From IMG/VR virus record IMGVR_UViG_3300026512_000065, positions 1-22,267 of that record: 22,267 nucleotides of DNA. One strand, 5' to 3'. A program made the translations under genes and the position numbers. The notes beneath the pieces are model-generated. The model had not been told where the DNA came from, did not search any database, and saw only the letters and a list, made by a program, of their open reading frames with translations. Origin of the DNA: a virus. Below, one piece after another: positions 7,241 through 13,828 of this stretch. The first letter of the stretch is position 1. Every line of letters begins with the position of its first letter.

Positions 7241-9951
7241 TGGAAATACCTCCGTGTATTGTTATAGATTTTTTGGATGTAACGTTGGTAGTAGTTCGAT
7301 GGCATCACACTGGCACGACCGTCTTGACCGTCGAATAGATAATAAGGCAATAATGAAAGCTGACCTTCATAAAGATCACCCCAGAACTTACCAACTCGAA
7401 AATGATCGGTGTTCTCAAAATACGTATAGGGAGAAACCCAATCTCCTACAAACTCGGCATCAAGATAAACCAACCACTTTGTATTCTGTGAATCATAGAT
7501 TAAAGTGCCAAAGTACCATTCACCATCTCTGTGATCAATTGAATCGAAATAATGAGATGTACTATTTGTCCCATCCCCCACATTGAGTCTAAAATATCCA
7601 GCAGAAAGATAAAAAGTAAATCCATTTGATGTAGCTGATTCGCTTTTCCCAAACAAAGGCAGATATGTTTTTGTAGAACTTGTTTTAAACCAAAACGGAA
7701 TTATGGCCGAATGATCTTTTATGTTAAACACATCCCCAAAATCCACATAGTCATCCACCCCATCAAACTCCCACGCATACGGGAAGACAGGCTGGTTTGC
7801 TTCAAGGCCACCTTGAGCAAGGCCGTGATTGCCGTTGGAGACTTTATAAACTTCAATCTCATCTATTTCTACCCAGTCTCCTTCTACGCTTGTGTTTGGC
7901 ATTACATATAGAGTTTTCTGTCCTGTACTCGATGCAATTTCATATCCAACATATTCGACTGCATTTCCCGTATTAGAATGCGGATACAATTTCGTAAAAA
8001 ATCCTATTTTTAAAGTAACATTACTACGATACCTTACGCGAATCTTATAAATTTCACCAATATTAGTTACATTTATAACATTGTTCTGGTATAAATACCC
8101 TTGCCCAGAAGCACTATTTTCTATACGTTGAGCATTTCCGGAGAATCCATTTCCAGTTACTACAGACAAAACAGGAGAATTACCAGTACTCCAATAATCA
8201 GGCACACCATCTCCATTATTATCTACCCAGTTTGTGGCATTCAAAACAGGGTTGTTGATTTCCTTCGCCCCACCTTTCGAGAAATCCTCAACAAAATTAC
8301 TCCCAACTGCATCCACATTCGTAACATCCTTAACCCCAGCATAAGTCCAAGTCCCATCCCCGATCGTGATTGTATGGCTTGTAGTGTTTCCAAAGTAATC
8401 AACATTGTTAGCCGTCGTACTTATTTTCTGTTCTTTGTACAGGGTCTCGTCATCCGTCGTAATGTCTTGTGACAGTTCAGCACCACCACTCAACTCAGCT
8501 TTGAAATTGTTGTTTGTGATAGTACCAGTTTCGTTCCAAGTCCAGTACTTGGGTTTGCCATAGAGAGCTTTTACTTCGGTGGCAGAAAGGGCTCGGTTGA
8601 ACAAAGCGGCATTATACAAAAAACAATCAAAATAACCATTTGCATAGAAAGCGGATTTTCCAATATCAAATTTAGAATCAAAAGTAAAAGTGGTGTATGA
8701 TGTAGAAATACTCTGTTTTAAATTACCATTAACATATATATCTAACTTATTATTGTTCTCATCGTAAGAGCAAATAACTAAATAATCTTTATTTTCATTT
8801 ACAGAACATATAGAAACATATTTACCGTTTGAATCATCATCCTTCAAATTAAAATGTAATGTTCCGTCCGATTTAATATACAAGCCAGCATAACCAGGAG
8901 AGCCTAAAGCACTAAATACATTTTTATCATAACCCAAAACACCACTATTAAAATAAAATAAATACGTCATACTATGATCTTGTGGAGAATAAACGTTTGT
9001 GTAAGTCTTTGATAACAATAAATAATCATCCACCCCATCGAACTCAAGTGCATTTCCATTCTTGTAAACAGGGTCATCTCCGGTCAACTGATTCTCGTAA
9101 TCAAATCCACCGCTTGCAGTAAGATCATAGCCATTTCCACTCAGGTCTTGCAGGATGGTTTTGCCGGTGCCTTCCTGTGCGTGATAGTAGGAGTCAAACT
9201 GCCACCAAGCGATGAGGCCAACTTTTTGGACTTTGATGTCTTTTACATAGAAGATGTCGTCTGAGGAGGAACCGGCACCTGTAAAAGTTATATCGTGGCT
9301 TGCTGTTGCACCATAAATACGCATATACGGATTAGTACTTTGATTATGATTTATTTCAACCTCAAAATCAACCCAAGTATCTTGCGTATCAATAAAAATA
9401 CACCCTTCGACAAGTTTTTCAGATCCAATAATAACAGATTTTAAATTTGTGTTTGTCGATGGAATATATACCTTGCCAGTTACTTTGTAATACTGATTAT
9501 TGGTTGTCAACAAATTTTGCACAATATAATGCGCACCATCTTCAGTACTGGCATAATACTTTAACGTGTTAGTCTCACCTGTTGTAGGCTCTGTCTCAGG
9601 AGCATTTTCTGTTCCACGAACTGCATTCCACCCATCTGTCCCATCCTTAAAATCACTCTCATAAAACGGGTCAGGCTCCCCGATCGACGGGTAGTCGATT
9701 GTAAAGTCGTGGAAGTCGGCATTTTGAACAATCTCTTCAGACGTCTTAAGTGCTGGGTATTGACTATTGCCCTTTGCCCCATCGATCATTTGAGCACCAG
9801 GATTCACGAATAGAGCGAGATTATCTTGTGGCACTAAATGACGCATTAAATGAGACCAGTCAGGACGCCTGCTCCATTCATTCCACTGCCCTGTGACGAC
9901 TGACGTCGCCATCATTATCAACAGTGTTATGTACGACAAAATCCGCTTCAT
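7237..9951 (-). CDS. Large secreted protein with two LamG-like and two carbohydrate-binding-like regions
   Basis: This 904-aa protein begins with a clear Sec signal peptide (MKRILSYITLLIMMATSVVTGQ, probable cut near residue 21). Two concanavalin/laminin-G-like beta-sandwich domains are recognisable. The first spans about 245-465, containing LEFDGVDDY near 303 and ending in the typical LFNRALSATEVKALYG. The second spans about 720-880, containing WEFDGVDDYVDFGD. Before each is a region resembling a CBM-type jelly roll: about 95-240 (ESDFKDGTDGW) and about 570-715 (NWVDNNGDGVPDYW, with a calcium-loop-like DNNGDGVPD). Such domains bind sugars or surface polymers, so the protein may be a receptor-binding, fibre or cell-surface protein. 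A signal peptide is unusual for a virion protein. GGAG lies 7 nt before the ATG. Confidence 0.85.
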   Translation of the reverse strand: MKRILSYITLLIMMATSVVTGQWNEWSRRPDWSHLMRHLVPQDNLALFVNPGAQMIDGAKGNSQYPALKTSEEIVQNADFHDFTIDYPSIGEPDPFYESDFKDGTDGWNAVRGTENAPETEPTTGETNTLKYYASTEDGAHYIVQNLLTTNNQYYKVTGKVYIPSTNTNLKSVIIGSEKLVEGCIFIDTQDTWVDFEVEINHNQSTNPYMRIYGATASHDITFTGAGSSSDDIFYVKDIKVQKVGLIAWWQFDSYYHAQEGTGKTILQDLSGNGYDLTASGGFDYENQLTGDDPVYKNGNALEFDGVDDYLLLSKTYTNVYSPQDHSMTYLFYFNSGVLGYDKNVFSALGSPGYAGLYIKSDGTLHFNLKDDDSNGKYVSICSVNENKDYLVICSYDENNNKLDIYVNGNLKQSISTSYTTFTFDSKFDIGKSAFYANGYFDCFLYNAALFNRALSATEVKALYGKPKYWTWNETGTITNNNFKAELSGGAELSQDITTDDETLYKEQKISTTANNVDYFGNTTSHTITIGDGTWTYAGVKDVTNVDAVGSNFVEDFSKGGAKEINNPVLNATNWVDNNGDGVPDYWSTGNSPVLSVVTGNGFSGNAQRIENSASGQGYLYQNNVINVTNIGEIYKIRVRYRSNVTLKIGFFTKLYPHSNTGNAVEYVGYEIASSTGQKTLYVMPNTSVEGDWVEIDEIEVYKVSNGNHGLAQGGLEANQPVFPYAWEFDGVDDYVDFGDVFNIKDHSAIIPFWFKTSSTKTYLPLFGKSESATSNGFTFYLSAGYFRLNVGDGTNSTSHYFDSIDHRDGEWYFGTLIYDSQNTKWLVYLDAEFVGDWVSPYTYFENTDHFRVGKFWGDLYEGQLSLLPYYLFDGQDGRASVMPSNYYQRYIQKIYNNTRRYFQ

Positions 9952-9952
9952 A

Positions 9953-10474
9953 TCAGTTCTCCGTTACATACGTAAAACCTAACGAATATCCATTAGATTG
10001 TGTTCCGATCTCTTCTATTTTAAAATATATTTTTTGTATCGGCGCCTGTAATTCAGGATAGTCTAACAGATTATATTCATAATCACCATCAGATGTAATC
10101 TCACCCAACTCAACCGATTTGTATGCCCAACCTCCAGTATGAGCATCATTTAGTGTAGGCGTATCTTCATTTTGCACTGTGGCATAGTAGGCATAAACCT
10201 TAAAATCCATCGTGCCTACATCATTCTCACAGCCAATCCGTAAGACAGCACTCCCAGTTGCATAGCTGAAGTCGATGGGTTTAGTATAGATAGTACTTGC
10301 TCCAGTATCGAGTGACAATACAACATTGTTGTCGCTAACTTCACCATCAATATTAGTCGACCAACTCGTATTGTATTCACGTGTCACCAGATCTGTAGTG
10401 TTAAGAGTATGCACTATATTACGTGCCCACACTACACTGAGCACAAATAACAGTATGACTAAAAAACGCTTCAT
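9953..10474 (-). CDS. Secreted beta-rich protein, unknown function
   Basis: This 173-aa protein begins MKRFLVILLFVLSVVWARNI, a typical signal peptide with a probable cut after Ala17. The mature part is rich in Thr, Ser, Asn and Tyr with alternating hydrophobic residues, typical of beta-sandwich extracellular proteins. It contains an isolated TNIDGEVSDNN and a C-terminal IGTQSNGYSLGFTYVTEN. I chose the ATG at 10472-10474 because GGAGG lies 9 nt upstream; an ATG three codons earlier sits directly on that site. It lies between the small terminase and the LamG-like protein, and the two secreted proteins probably work together. No family is recognised. Confidence 0.75.
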   Translation of the reverse strand: MKRFLVILLFVLSVVWARNIVHTLNTTDLVTREYNTSWSTNIDGEVSDNNVVLSLDTGASTIYTKPIDFSYATGSAVLRIGCENDVGTMDFKVYAYYATVQNEDTPTLNDAHTGGWAYKSVELGEITSDGDYEYNLLDYPELQAPIQKIYFKIEEIGTQSNGYSLGFTYVTEN

Positions 10475-10475
10475 A

Positions 10476-10970
10476 TTAATCATCCTCCATTGTTTGTTTG
10501 ACTATTTCAACCCCACTCGCCCCAAAGACAGAACGAGCAACCTCATTGCCCTTCTCTCGAAGTCGTGCGATGTCGTCAGGTGTCAAATGGGCATGGAGTT
10601 CAGCCACCTTCTTAACTGGAGCATACCCACTCCTATCGAGCACATCTTTAGCTGCAGCAATGCGTTCTGAAGGACGTGCCCCTGGGTCGTCCATCACTTC
10701 TTTCAACACCTCTACAGCCTTTGGTGCAAGCGATTTGACCTGATCGAGTATGTTGACGGCTGATTGATCACGTTCTGCACGAAGACGTTCTATTTCTTGG
10801 CGGGCTATTCGAGAGTTTTGGATATTGGAGACGGTTTGTGGGGTGATGTCCAGTTCACGGGCTATATCTTTGGGCTTTTGCCCGATCACCAGTCGCCTGA
10901 TGACTTCATGCTGCACTTCCCAAAGGTGTTGAATCTCCCATTTCCTATGTCCAGTTGGATGTCGTCCCAT
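10476..10970 (-). CDS. terS: Probable small terminase subunit (helix-turn-helix DNA-recognition protein)
   Basis: This is a 164-aa protein starting MGRHPTGHRKWEIQHLWEVQ. A helix-turn-helix is visible at about residues 22-58 (GQKPKDIARELDITPQTVSNI). A helical stretch, VKSLAPKAVEVLKEVMDDPGARPSERIAAAKDVLDRSG, follows and is characteristic of phage small terminase or terminase-like HTH proteins, which mark the packaging site and load the large subunit. The frame is open to 11012, but the promoter's predicted start point is near 11014, so I prefer the ATG at 10970 with AGGGG 8 nt upstream; a GTG at 10997 with AGGAG 4 nt upstream is an alternative. It is the first gene of the late operon. It is separated from the large subunit by about 6.6 kb, which is unusual, so a transcription regulator remains possible. 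Confidence 0.7.
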   Translation of the reverse strand: MGRHPTGHRKWEIQHLWEVQHEVIRRLVIGQKPKDIARELDITPQTVSNIQNSRIARQEIERLRAERDQSAVNILDQVKSLAPKAVEVLKEVMDDPGARPSERIAAAKDVLDRSGYAPVKKVAELHAHLTPDDIARLREKGNEVARSVFGASGVEIVKQTMEDD

Positions 10971-11020
10971 CTTTCGTACCCCTAAAGTTAATTCCACATT
11001 TCTCCTATTCATTCACCAAT

Positions 11021-11049
11021 AATATACGGCATACAGATGTAGATGTCAA
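11021..11049 (-). promoter_or_regulatory. Late leftward promoter (TTGACA-N17-TATATT)
   Basis: On the minus strand the -35 box TTGACA is at 11044-11049 and the -10 box TATATT at 11021-11026, with exactly 17 bp between. Transcription would begin near 11014 and run through the small terminase and the whole late operon. The hexamers and spacer are identical to three other promoters in this window. Confidence 0.85.
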
Positions 11050-11385
11050 GGAACAATGCGACACAAATAGCACAACTCTATCACATAGCCCAAACATCTG
11101 CGATGAAGTCACCTATTGTGTGTTAGGTGGGTTGTGCCGTCCCATCGATACAGTTGGCACAGATGGGGGGTGTTTATCGCATCTTTGAGTAATTGTGGAT
11201 ACCGTCGAAATTGCGTTGTACGGGGCGATTGGCCACCGGACACCCCACAATATACCCAAAACCGTAATCGTTTAATACGGGCGAAATGCGTGCGTCGTGC
11301 GGGGTGTTATTCATTATTATATAATGAGGGGATGGGAATGTGCCCAACACACCGAAAATGACCTACGCAAATAGTCTCCAAATCA

Positions 11386-11397
11386 CCATCCGGCCAA
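11386..11397 (-). promoter_or_regulatory. TTGGCCGGATGG motif near the late promoter
   Basis: On the minus strand this reads TTGGCCGGATGG, identical for 12 bases to the sequence just downstream of the rightward promoter at 13443-13454. It lies about 340 bp upstream of the late promoter. It is a possible second type of operator site. Confidence 0.45.
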
Positions 11398-11434
11398 CGT
11401 GCTAAACGAGACGGGCGTGGGGGCGGGCGAACTA

Positions 11435-11451
11435 TGTTACAAAATGTAACA
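11435..11451 (+). promoter_or_regulatory. 17-bp dyad repeat, copy 4
   Basis: TGTTACAAAATGTAACA preceded by GAACTA and followed by AAG. It lies in the non-coding spacer upstream of the late leftward promoter and is oriented opposite to that promoter. Confidence 0.75.
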
Positions 11452-11544
11452 AAGTCAGTGAGATAATGAACAATGTTGTGGAATTTAGAAAACATCAGAA
11501 ATTTTGTAGAGATGTGGGTAATCATGGATGCCCAAGCCATTTCC

Positions 11545-11579
11545 CCCTAGGGCACGTCTTTCGACGTGCGCCTATAGGG
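11545..11579. other. Long imperfect hairpin
   Basis: The inner arms GCACGTC and GACGTGC pair perfectly around a TTTC loop (11552-11569). Outer arms CCCTA and TAGGG (11545-11549 and 11575-11579) extend the stem with small bulges. No T-run follows on either strand, so it is not a clear terminator. It may be a structured RNA element or protein-binding site downstream of the 11714-12504 unit. Confidence 0.5.
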
Positions 11580-11654
11580 CATTATTATTGTCGTCGCTAT
11601 TGTTTGTTGGATGATTGTTCATCGTATTGAGGGGCAATTGCCCGATGGGGCAAT

Positions 11655-11690
11655 AAAAAAGCCCGTATCGTGAATGATACGGGCTATTGT
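11655..11690 (-). terminator. Intrinsic terminator of the 11714-12504 unit
   Basis: The arms AGCCCGTATC (11660-11669) and GATACGGGCT (11676-11685) form a perfect 10-bp stem with a 6-base loop. On the minus strand a run of T follows (six A on the plus strand, 11655-11660). It begins about 30 bp after the stop codon at 11714, so it ends leftward transcription of the two small genes. Confidence 0.85.
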
Positions 11691-11713
11691 TGTGGGATAT
11701 GGGAATAGTGGGA

Positions 11714-12157
11714 TTATTTGCCCGATTTATCCGATTTGTTTTTGGACTCGGTGTTGCCGTTGGATGTGGCACGGGCAATGGATGCCTTGACGGCATCCTC
11801 ATCATATCCTTTACCTGTTGTGATGGTAATGATCTCGGCCTCACCAACACCGAGTGCTAACAACGACGCGACGGCCTTGTCGAGCTTTGACCGTTTTTGA
11901 CGTTCGACGATTGGACGTTCCGTTAAATACTTTTTAACATCGAATACAGTCCCATCGAGATCATCCTTGAGTTGTGCCGGATTGCCGGCATATTTTTTGC
12001 GCCATATTCGTTGCAAATCAATGATGAGGGCACGAGTTGCCAACACCAATATCGAGGTGTTGGGGACGTGTGACCAATCGAACGATATTGACGTCTCGAC
12101 CTCATGGCCGTTGATCGTCGTCGTGAATTGTTTTTTTACGACCGTTGTGTTACTCAT
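11714..12157 (-). CDS. Conserved-looking small protein of the leftward regulatory unit, unknown function
   Basis: This is a 147-aa protein starting MSNTTVVKKQFTTTINGHEV. I chose the ATG at 12155-12157, which has GGAGG 10 nt upstream; the frame is open upstream to 12232 but without support. The N-terminal third looks beta-stranded, the middle (SILVLATRALIIDLQRIWRKKYA) helical and basic, and the tail is hydrophilic and Lys/Ser-rich (ESKNKSDKSGK). I recognise no family. The gene is followed by a strong terminator and is the second gene of a two-gene unit with its own promoter. CpG is markedly more frequent than in the rightward operon. Confidence 0.7.
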   Translation of the reverse strand: MSNTTVVKKQFTTTINGHEVETSISFDWSHVPNTSILVLATRALIIDLQRIWRKKYAGNPAQLKDDLDGTVFDVKKYLTERPIVERQKRSKLDKAVASLLALGVGEAEIITITTGKGYDEDAVKASIARATSNGNTESKNKSDKSGK

Positions 12158-12195
12158 TTTTTTTGTACCTCCATTTTGGTTAATTGATTGGTATA

Positions 12196-12504
12196 TTAAA
12201 CGAAATACACGCGATCTATCGATCGTATGCACTCATTTAACACGTCAATTTTTTGATACCAATAAACGATGGAATCGCGTATTAGGTTAATGCGTGATTC
12301 TAGATCGTCGACCTCAAACGAGGCAATGGTCATATGAATCACATGACCATCGACGCTAACCGTATTAAATTGATTGGTGTCGTTAATCATGTGGGCAACG
12401 AATAATGTAAAATCATTGCCCATCGTCCCTAGGTCAACCTCGATGGACACGTGTCCATGTTCGAGGTCAATCGTCGGATTAATAACGAATTTTCGTTTTT
12501 TCAT
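12196..12504 (-). CDS. Small protein, first gene of the leftward regulatory unit, unknown function
   Basis: This is a 102-aa protein starting MKKRKFVINPTIDLEHGHVS, with GGAGG 8 nt before the ATG. The first two thirds look like alternating beta strands (VSIEVDLGT, FTLFVAHMIND, VIHMTIASFEVDD). The C-terminal third is a long helix (LESRINLIRDSIVYWYQKIDVL). The predicted transcription start is only about 25 bp upstream, so it should be the most directly expressed leftward gene. It has no recognised family. Its position opposite the rightward promoter suits a regulatory or takeover protein, but nothing in the sequence shows this. Confidence 0.7.
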   Translation of the reverse strand: MKKRKFVINPTIDLEHGHVSIEVDLGTMGNDFTLFVAHMINDTNQFNTVSVDGHVIHMTIASFEVDDLESRINLIRDSIVYWYQKIDVLNECIRSIDRVYFV

Positions 12505-12535
12505 TTTGGATACCTCCGTTTAATTGTTCGCACAC

Positions 12536-12564
12536 AATATAATAAATAACGTCTCAATTGTCAA
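12536..12564 (-). promoter_or_regulatory. Leftward promoter of the 12504-11714 unit (TTGACA-N17-TATATT)
   Basis: On the minus strand TTGACA is at 12559-12564 and TATATT at 12536-12541, with 17 bp between. The first gene starts about 30 bp downstream. The boxes are identical to those of the rightward promoter at 13404, which faces away from it. Confidence 0.85.
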
Positions 12565-12615
12565 CACCAATTTTATCTACGATAAAAATATTGTTGAGAT
12601 GTGTGATATGGGTCA

Positions 12616-12708
12616 CATCGTCCTCGGACGATGGATGCGGGCATCTATGTTACAAAATGTAACACAATATCTCAAATGATGGACGGTGTCCATGTGGACG
12701 ACGTCCGC
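12616..12708. repeat. Cluster of GGAC/GTCC dyads
   Basis: Three small dyads occur within 93 bp: CATCGTCC-TC-GGACGATG (12616-12633, a perfect 8-bp stem), ATGGAC-GGT-GTCCAT (12679-12693) and GGAC-GAC-GTCC (12696-12706). They surround dyad copy 5 and lie 50-140 bp upstream of the leftward promoter, so they may bind a regulator or initiator. Confidence 0.5.
12648..12664 (+). promoter_or_regulatory. 17-bp dyad repeat, copy 5
   Basis: TGTTACAAAATGTAACA preceded by TCTA and followed by CAATATCTC. It lies about 85 bp upstream of the leftward promoter and points away from it. Confidence 0.75.
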
Positions 12709-12903
12709 AACACAAGGACGATATGACGTGTGTACTACTTACATTTCTACACAGAGAGACGGAAGACGAGATTCCCTGGGCATTAGATATATGGATTGTG
12801 GTTTTGTGTATGATTGATTGTATTGATTGATTAAATATAGGGGTGTATTCCGTGAAATTTATTTTGCATCAAAAATTTTTCTCAAATAAAATCCAACAAC
12901 AAC

Positions 12904-12960
12904 TTCGTCGATAAAAACAATCTCGCTGACAGAAATAAGTTCGTCGATAAAAACAATTTC
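12904..12960 (+). repeat. Two direct repeats with 36-bp period (iteron-like)
   Basis: TTCGTCGATAAAAACAAT followed by YTC occurs at 12904-12924 and 12940-12960 with one mismatch. Related shorter matches containing CGATAAAA are at 12580-12592 and at 14327-14340 just before the first Met-Cys gene. The period is close to three and a half helical turns. Two copies are few for a classical iteron origin. Confidence 0.5.
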
Positions 12961-13022
12961 ATTGTTATTCTCTTTTTCGTTCTGTGATTTTGTTTTGTTA
13001 GTAGTTTTTCTTTCTTCTGTCT

Positions 13023-13097
13023 AAAAAAAATAAAAAGAGAAAGAAAGAAGAAAGAACAAAAAGAACAACAACAAAAAGAACAAAAAGAACAACAACA
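13023..13097 (+). repeat. Purine-rich strand-asymmetric tract with 16-bp repeat
   Basis: Over 75 bases the plus strand contains a single T; it is almost entirely A with G and C. CAAAAAGAACAACAAC occurs at 13057-13072 and 13081-13096. The 60 bases before it (12961-13020) are T-rich, so the strand bias flips sharply. Arms TTCTTTCTTCT and AGAAGAAAGAA can pair across the junction. It could be an unwinding element or origin structure. Confidence 0.5.
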
Positions 13098-13127
13098 TTG
13101 AGAGTATAAAGGAGAGAATGTAATATA

Positions 13128-13147
13128 TTTTTTCTCTAGAGAAAAAA
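13128..13147. repeat. 20-bp perfect palindrome
   Basis: TTTTTTCTCTAGAGAAAAAA is its own reverse complement, with no loop. It may be a protein-binding dyad or cruciform element in the putative origin; a terminator is unlikely because the stem is AT-rich and lacks a loop. Confidence 0.5.
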
Positions 13148-13189
13148 AATAAAAACCACAATATTGTTAATAATTACAATCTGATAATG

Positions 13190-13204
13190 TTTTGTAACAT
13201 AGTT
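13190..13204 (-). promoter_or_regulatory. Half copy of the 17-bp dyad
   Basis: TTTTGTAACATAGTT matches one arm, the centre and the conserved CTA flank (read on the minus strand) of the dyad. The other arm, expected at 13183-13189, reads GATAATG and is lost. It lies 64 bp from full copy 6, in the same orientation. Confidence 0.5.
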
Positions 13205-13253
13205 GAGAGTAGTGATTGTTTCTTGAGTTTTTGATGGATTGGGTTAGTTATTG

Positions 13254-13270
13254 TGTTACATTTTGTAACA
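13254..13270 (-). promoter_or_regulatory. 17-bp dyad repeat, copy 6
   Basis: TGTTACATTTTGTAACA on the plus strand, oriented leftward, about 135 bp upstream of the rightward promoter. The minus-strand flank is CAACTA. It points away from the nearest promoter, as copies 4 and 5 do. Confidence 0.75.
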
Positions 13271-13403
13271 TAGTTGAAAAATGTTTTTCGTAATAAAGGT
13301 AATATGTTTTTGTTTTATGAGAAATGAAATTGAATCAAAATAAATTGGCCGGAATATGGGGGTGTATTTAATCAATCAATACAATTAATCAATCAAAAAA
13401 TAT

Positions 13404-13432
13404 TTGACAATGTGGAATCAATTTGTTATATT
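13404..13432 (+). promoter_or_regulatory. Main rightward promoter (TTGACA-N17-TATATT)
   Basis: TTGACA is at 13404-13409 and TATATT at 13427-13432, with a 17-bp spacer. Transcription should start near 13440. It drives the operon beginning at 13514. The leader between start point and ribosome binding site carries GGCC-containing dyads that could block or respond to a repressor. Confidence 0.88.
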
Positions 13433-13441
13433 ATACACGTA

Positions 13442-13483
13442 ATTGGCCGGATGGCCATCAATATCGGCCAAATGGCCGATCAA
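13442..13483 (+). promoter_or_regulatory. Tandem leader operators with GGCC arms
   Basis: Two related dyads lie just downstream of the -10 box: TGGCC-GGAT-GGCCA (13444-13457) and ATCGGCC-AAAT-GGCCGAT (13463-13480), each followed by ATCAA. The four GGCC sites are at 13445, 13453, 13466 and 13474, so the two dyads are 21 bp apart, two helical turns. The first 11 bases, AATTGGCCGGA, recur at 13344-13354 upstream of the promoter. The arrangement suits a repressor bound over the initial transcribed region. Confidence 0.6.
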
Positions 13484-13513
13484 TCAACAACTAAGAATGG
13501 AGGATTCATAAAA

Positions 13514-13828
13514 ATGAAACCCAACATAAAATCGACACTAGTAATGTCTGGGAAGAACAAATTCTGGGCACTGTTTAGTCTAGATGTGCATGATGAGCAG
13601 AGTGCAGAAGTTATAGCAAGAGCCGTGCGTAAAGCAGGAATCGGGATGGCAACTCGTTATGACAAAAGTACGTACACCCTGCAAATGGCATCAGAAGAGA
13701 TTAAAGCTACATACATGACAGCACGAAGGGTACTGAGTATTATTGAAAGAGACGTTATAGAGGTTATTGAAAATACGTTGATTAAAAACACAGTATTAGT
13801 AAATAAAATATCCTGGAGGGCTGAATGA
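13514..13828 (+). CDS. First gene of the rightward operon, small protein of unknown function
   Basis: This is a 104-aa protein starting MKPNIKSTLVMSGKNKFWAL. The ATG at 13514 has GGAGGA 9 nt upstream; the frame is open further back but that reading runs through the promoter and cannot be translated from it. The sequence alternates short strands and helices (EQSAEVIARAVRKAGIGMATRYD, then TYMTARRVLSIIERDVIEVIENTL). It overlaps the downstream RHH gene by 4 bp (ATGA), so the two are probably made together. No family is recognised. Confidence 0.75.
   Translation: MKPNIKSTLVMSGKNKFWALFSLDVHDEQSAEVIARAVRKAGIGMATRYDKSTYTLQMASEEIKATYMTARRVLSIIERDVIEVIENTLIKNTVLVNKISWRAE

Larger units (their letters stand above)
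11050..11713. other. Non-coding spacer between two leftward units
   Basis: No supported gene lies here; the open frames lack ribosome binding sites or run through a dyad repeat. The stretch contains one 17-bp dyad (11435-11451), a copy of the TTGGCCGGATGG motif (11386-11397, minus strand), hairpins at 11110-11129 and 11545-11579, a GGGCAATTGCCC palindrome (11632-11643), and a minus-strand terminator. CpG dinucleotides look more frequent than in the flanking operons. Confidence 0.6.
12818..13384. repeat. 19-bp perfect inverted repeat bracketing the AT-rich region
   Basis: TTGTATTGATTGATTAAAT at 12818-12836 recurs as its exact reverse complement at 13366-13384. The pairing continues outward to TGATTGA at 12811 and TCAATCA at 13389-13395 with a 4-base insertion. 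Adjacent to the two arms, GGGGTGTATT is present as a direct repeat (12840-12849 and 13359-13368). The arms are about 530 bp apart and enclose the repeat-rich part of the region. Confidence 0.7.
12565..13403. other. Non-coding AT-rich control or origin-like region between divergent promoters
   Basis: No credible gene is present in about 840 bp. The region holds, in order: a cluster of GGAC/GTCC dyads (12616-12708), a 17-bp dyad (12648), one arm of a 19-bp inverted repeat (12818), a pair of 21-bp direct repeats (12904 and 12940), a T-rich then purine-rich block (12961-13096), a 20-bp palindrome (13128), a half dyad and a full dyad (13190 and 13254), and the second arm of the inverted repeat (13366). 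Such a concentration fits a replication origin, an early control switch, or both. Confidence 0.6.

Noticed and set aside
7185-8472. Several plus-strand open frames opposite the LamG-like protein
   Set aside because: They are shadows of the long, well-supported minus-strand gene, with no ribosome binding sites and no domain features.
11193-11201. DnaA-box-like TTGTGGATA
   Set aside because: It is a single copy with one mismatch to the usual box and no neighbouring copies, so it cannot support an origin call by itself.
10955-11361. Two overlapping plus-strand open frames near the late promoter
   Set aside because: They have no ribosome binding site, lie over the late promoter on the opposite strand, and show no recognisable protein features.
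11307-11540. Minus-strand open frame of 77 codons in the spacer
   Set aside because: It runs straight through a 17-bp dyad repeat, its GGGGG is too close to the ATG, and its composition is not protein-like.
12904-12960. CRISPR-like repeat-spacer array
   Set aside because: There are only two repeats with a 15-bp gap and no further units; the Cas4-type nuclease is not accompanied by cas1 or cas2.
13098-13126. Possible extra rightward promoter TTGAGA-N17-TAATAT
   Set aside because: Mismatches in both boxes inside an extremely AT-rich stretch make a chance match likely, and no gene follows directly.
13412-13513. Upstream extension of the first rightward gene
   Set aside because: The extension overlaps the -10 box and leader operators; it would start before the predicted transcription start. 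The ATG at 13514 with GGAGGA is preferred.
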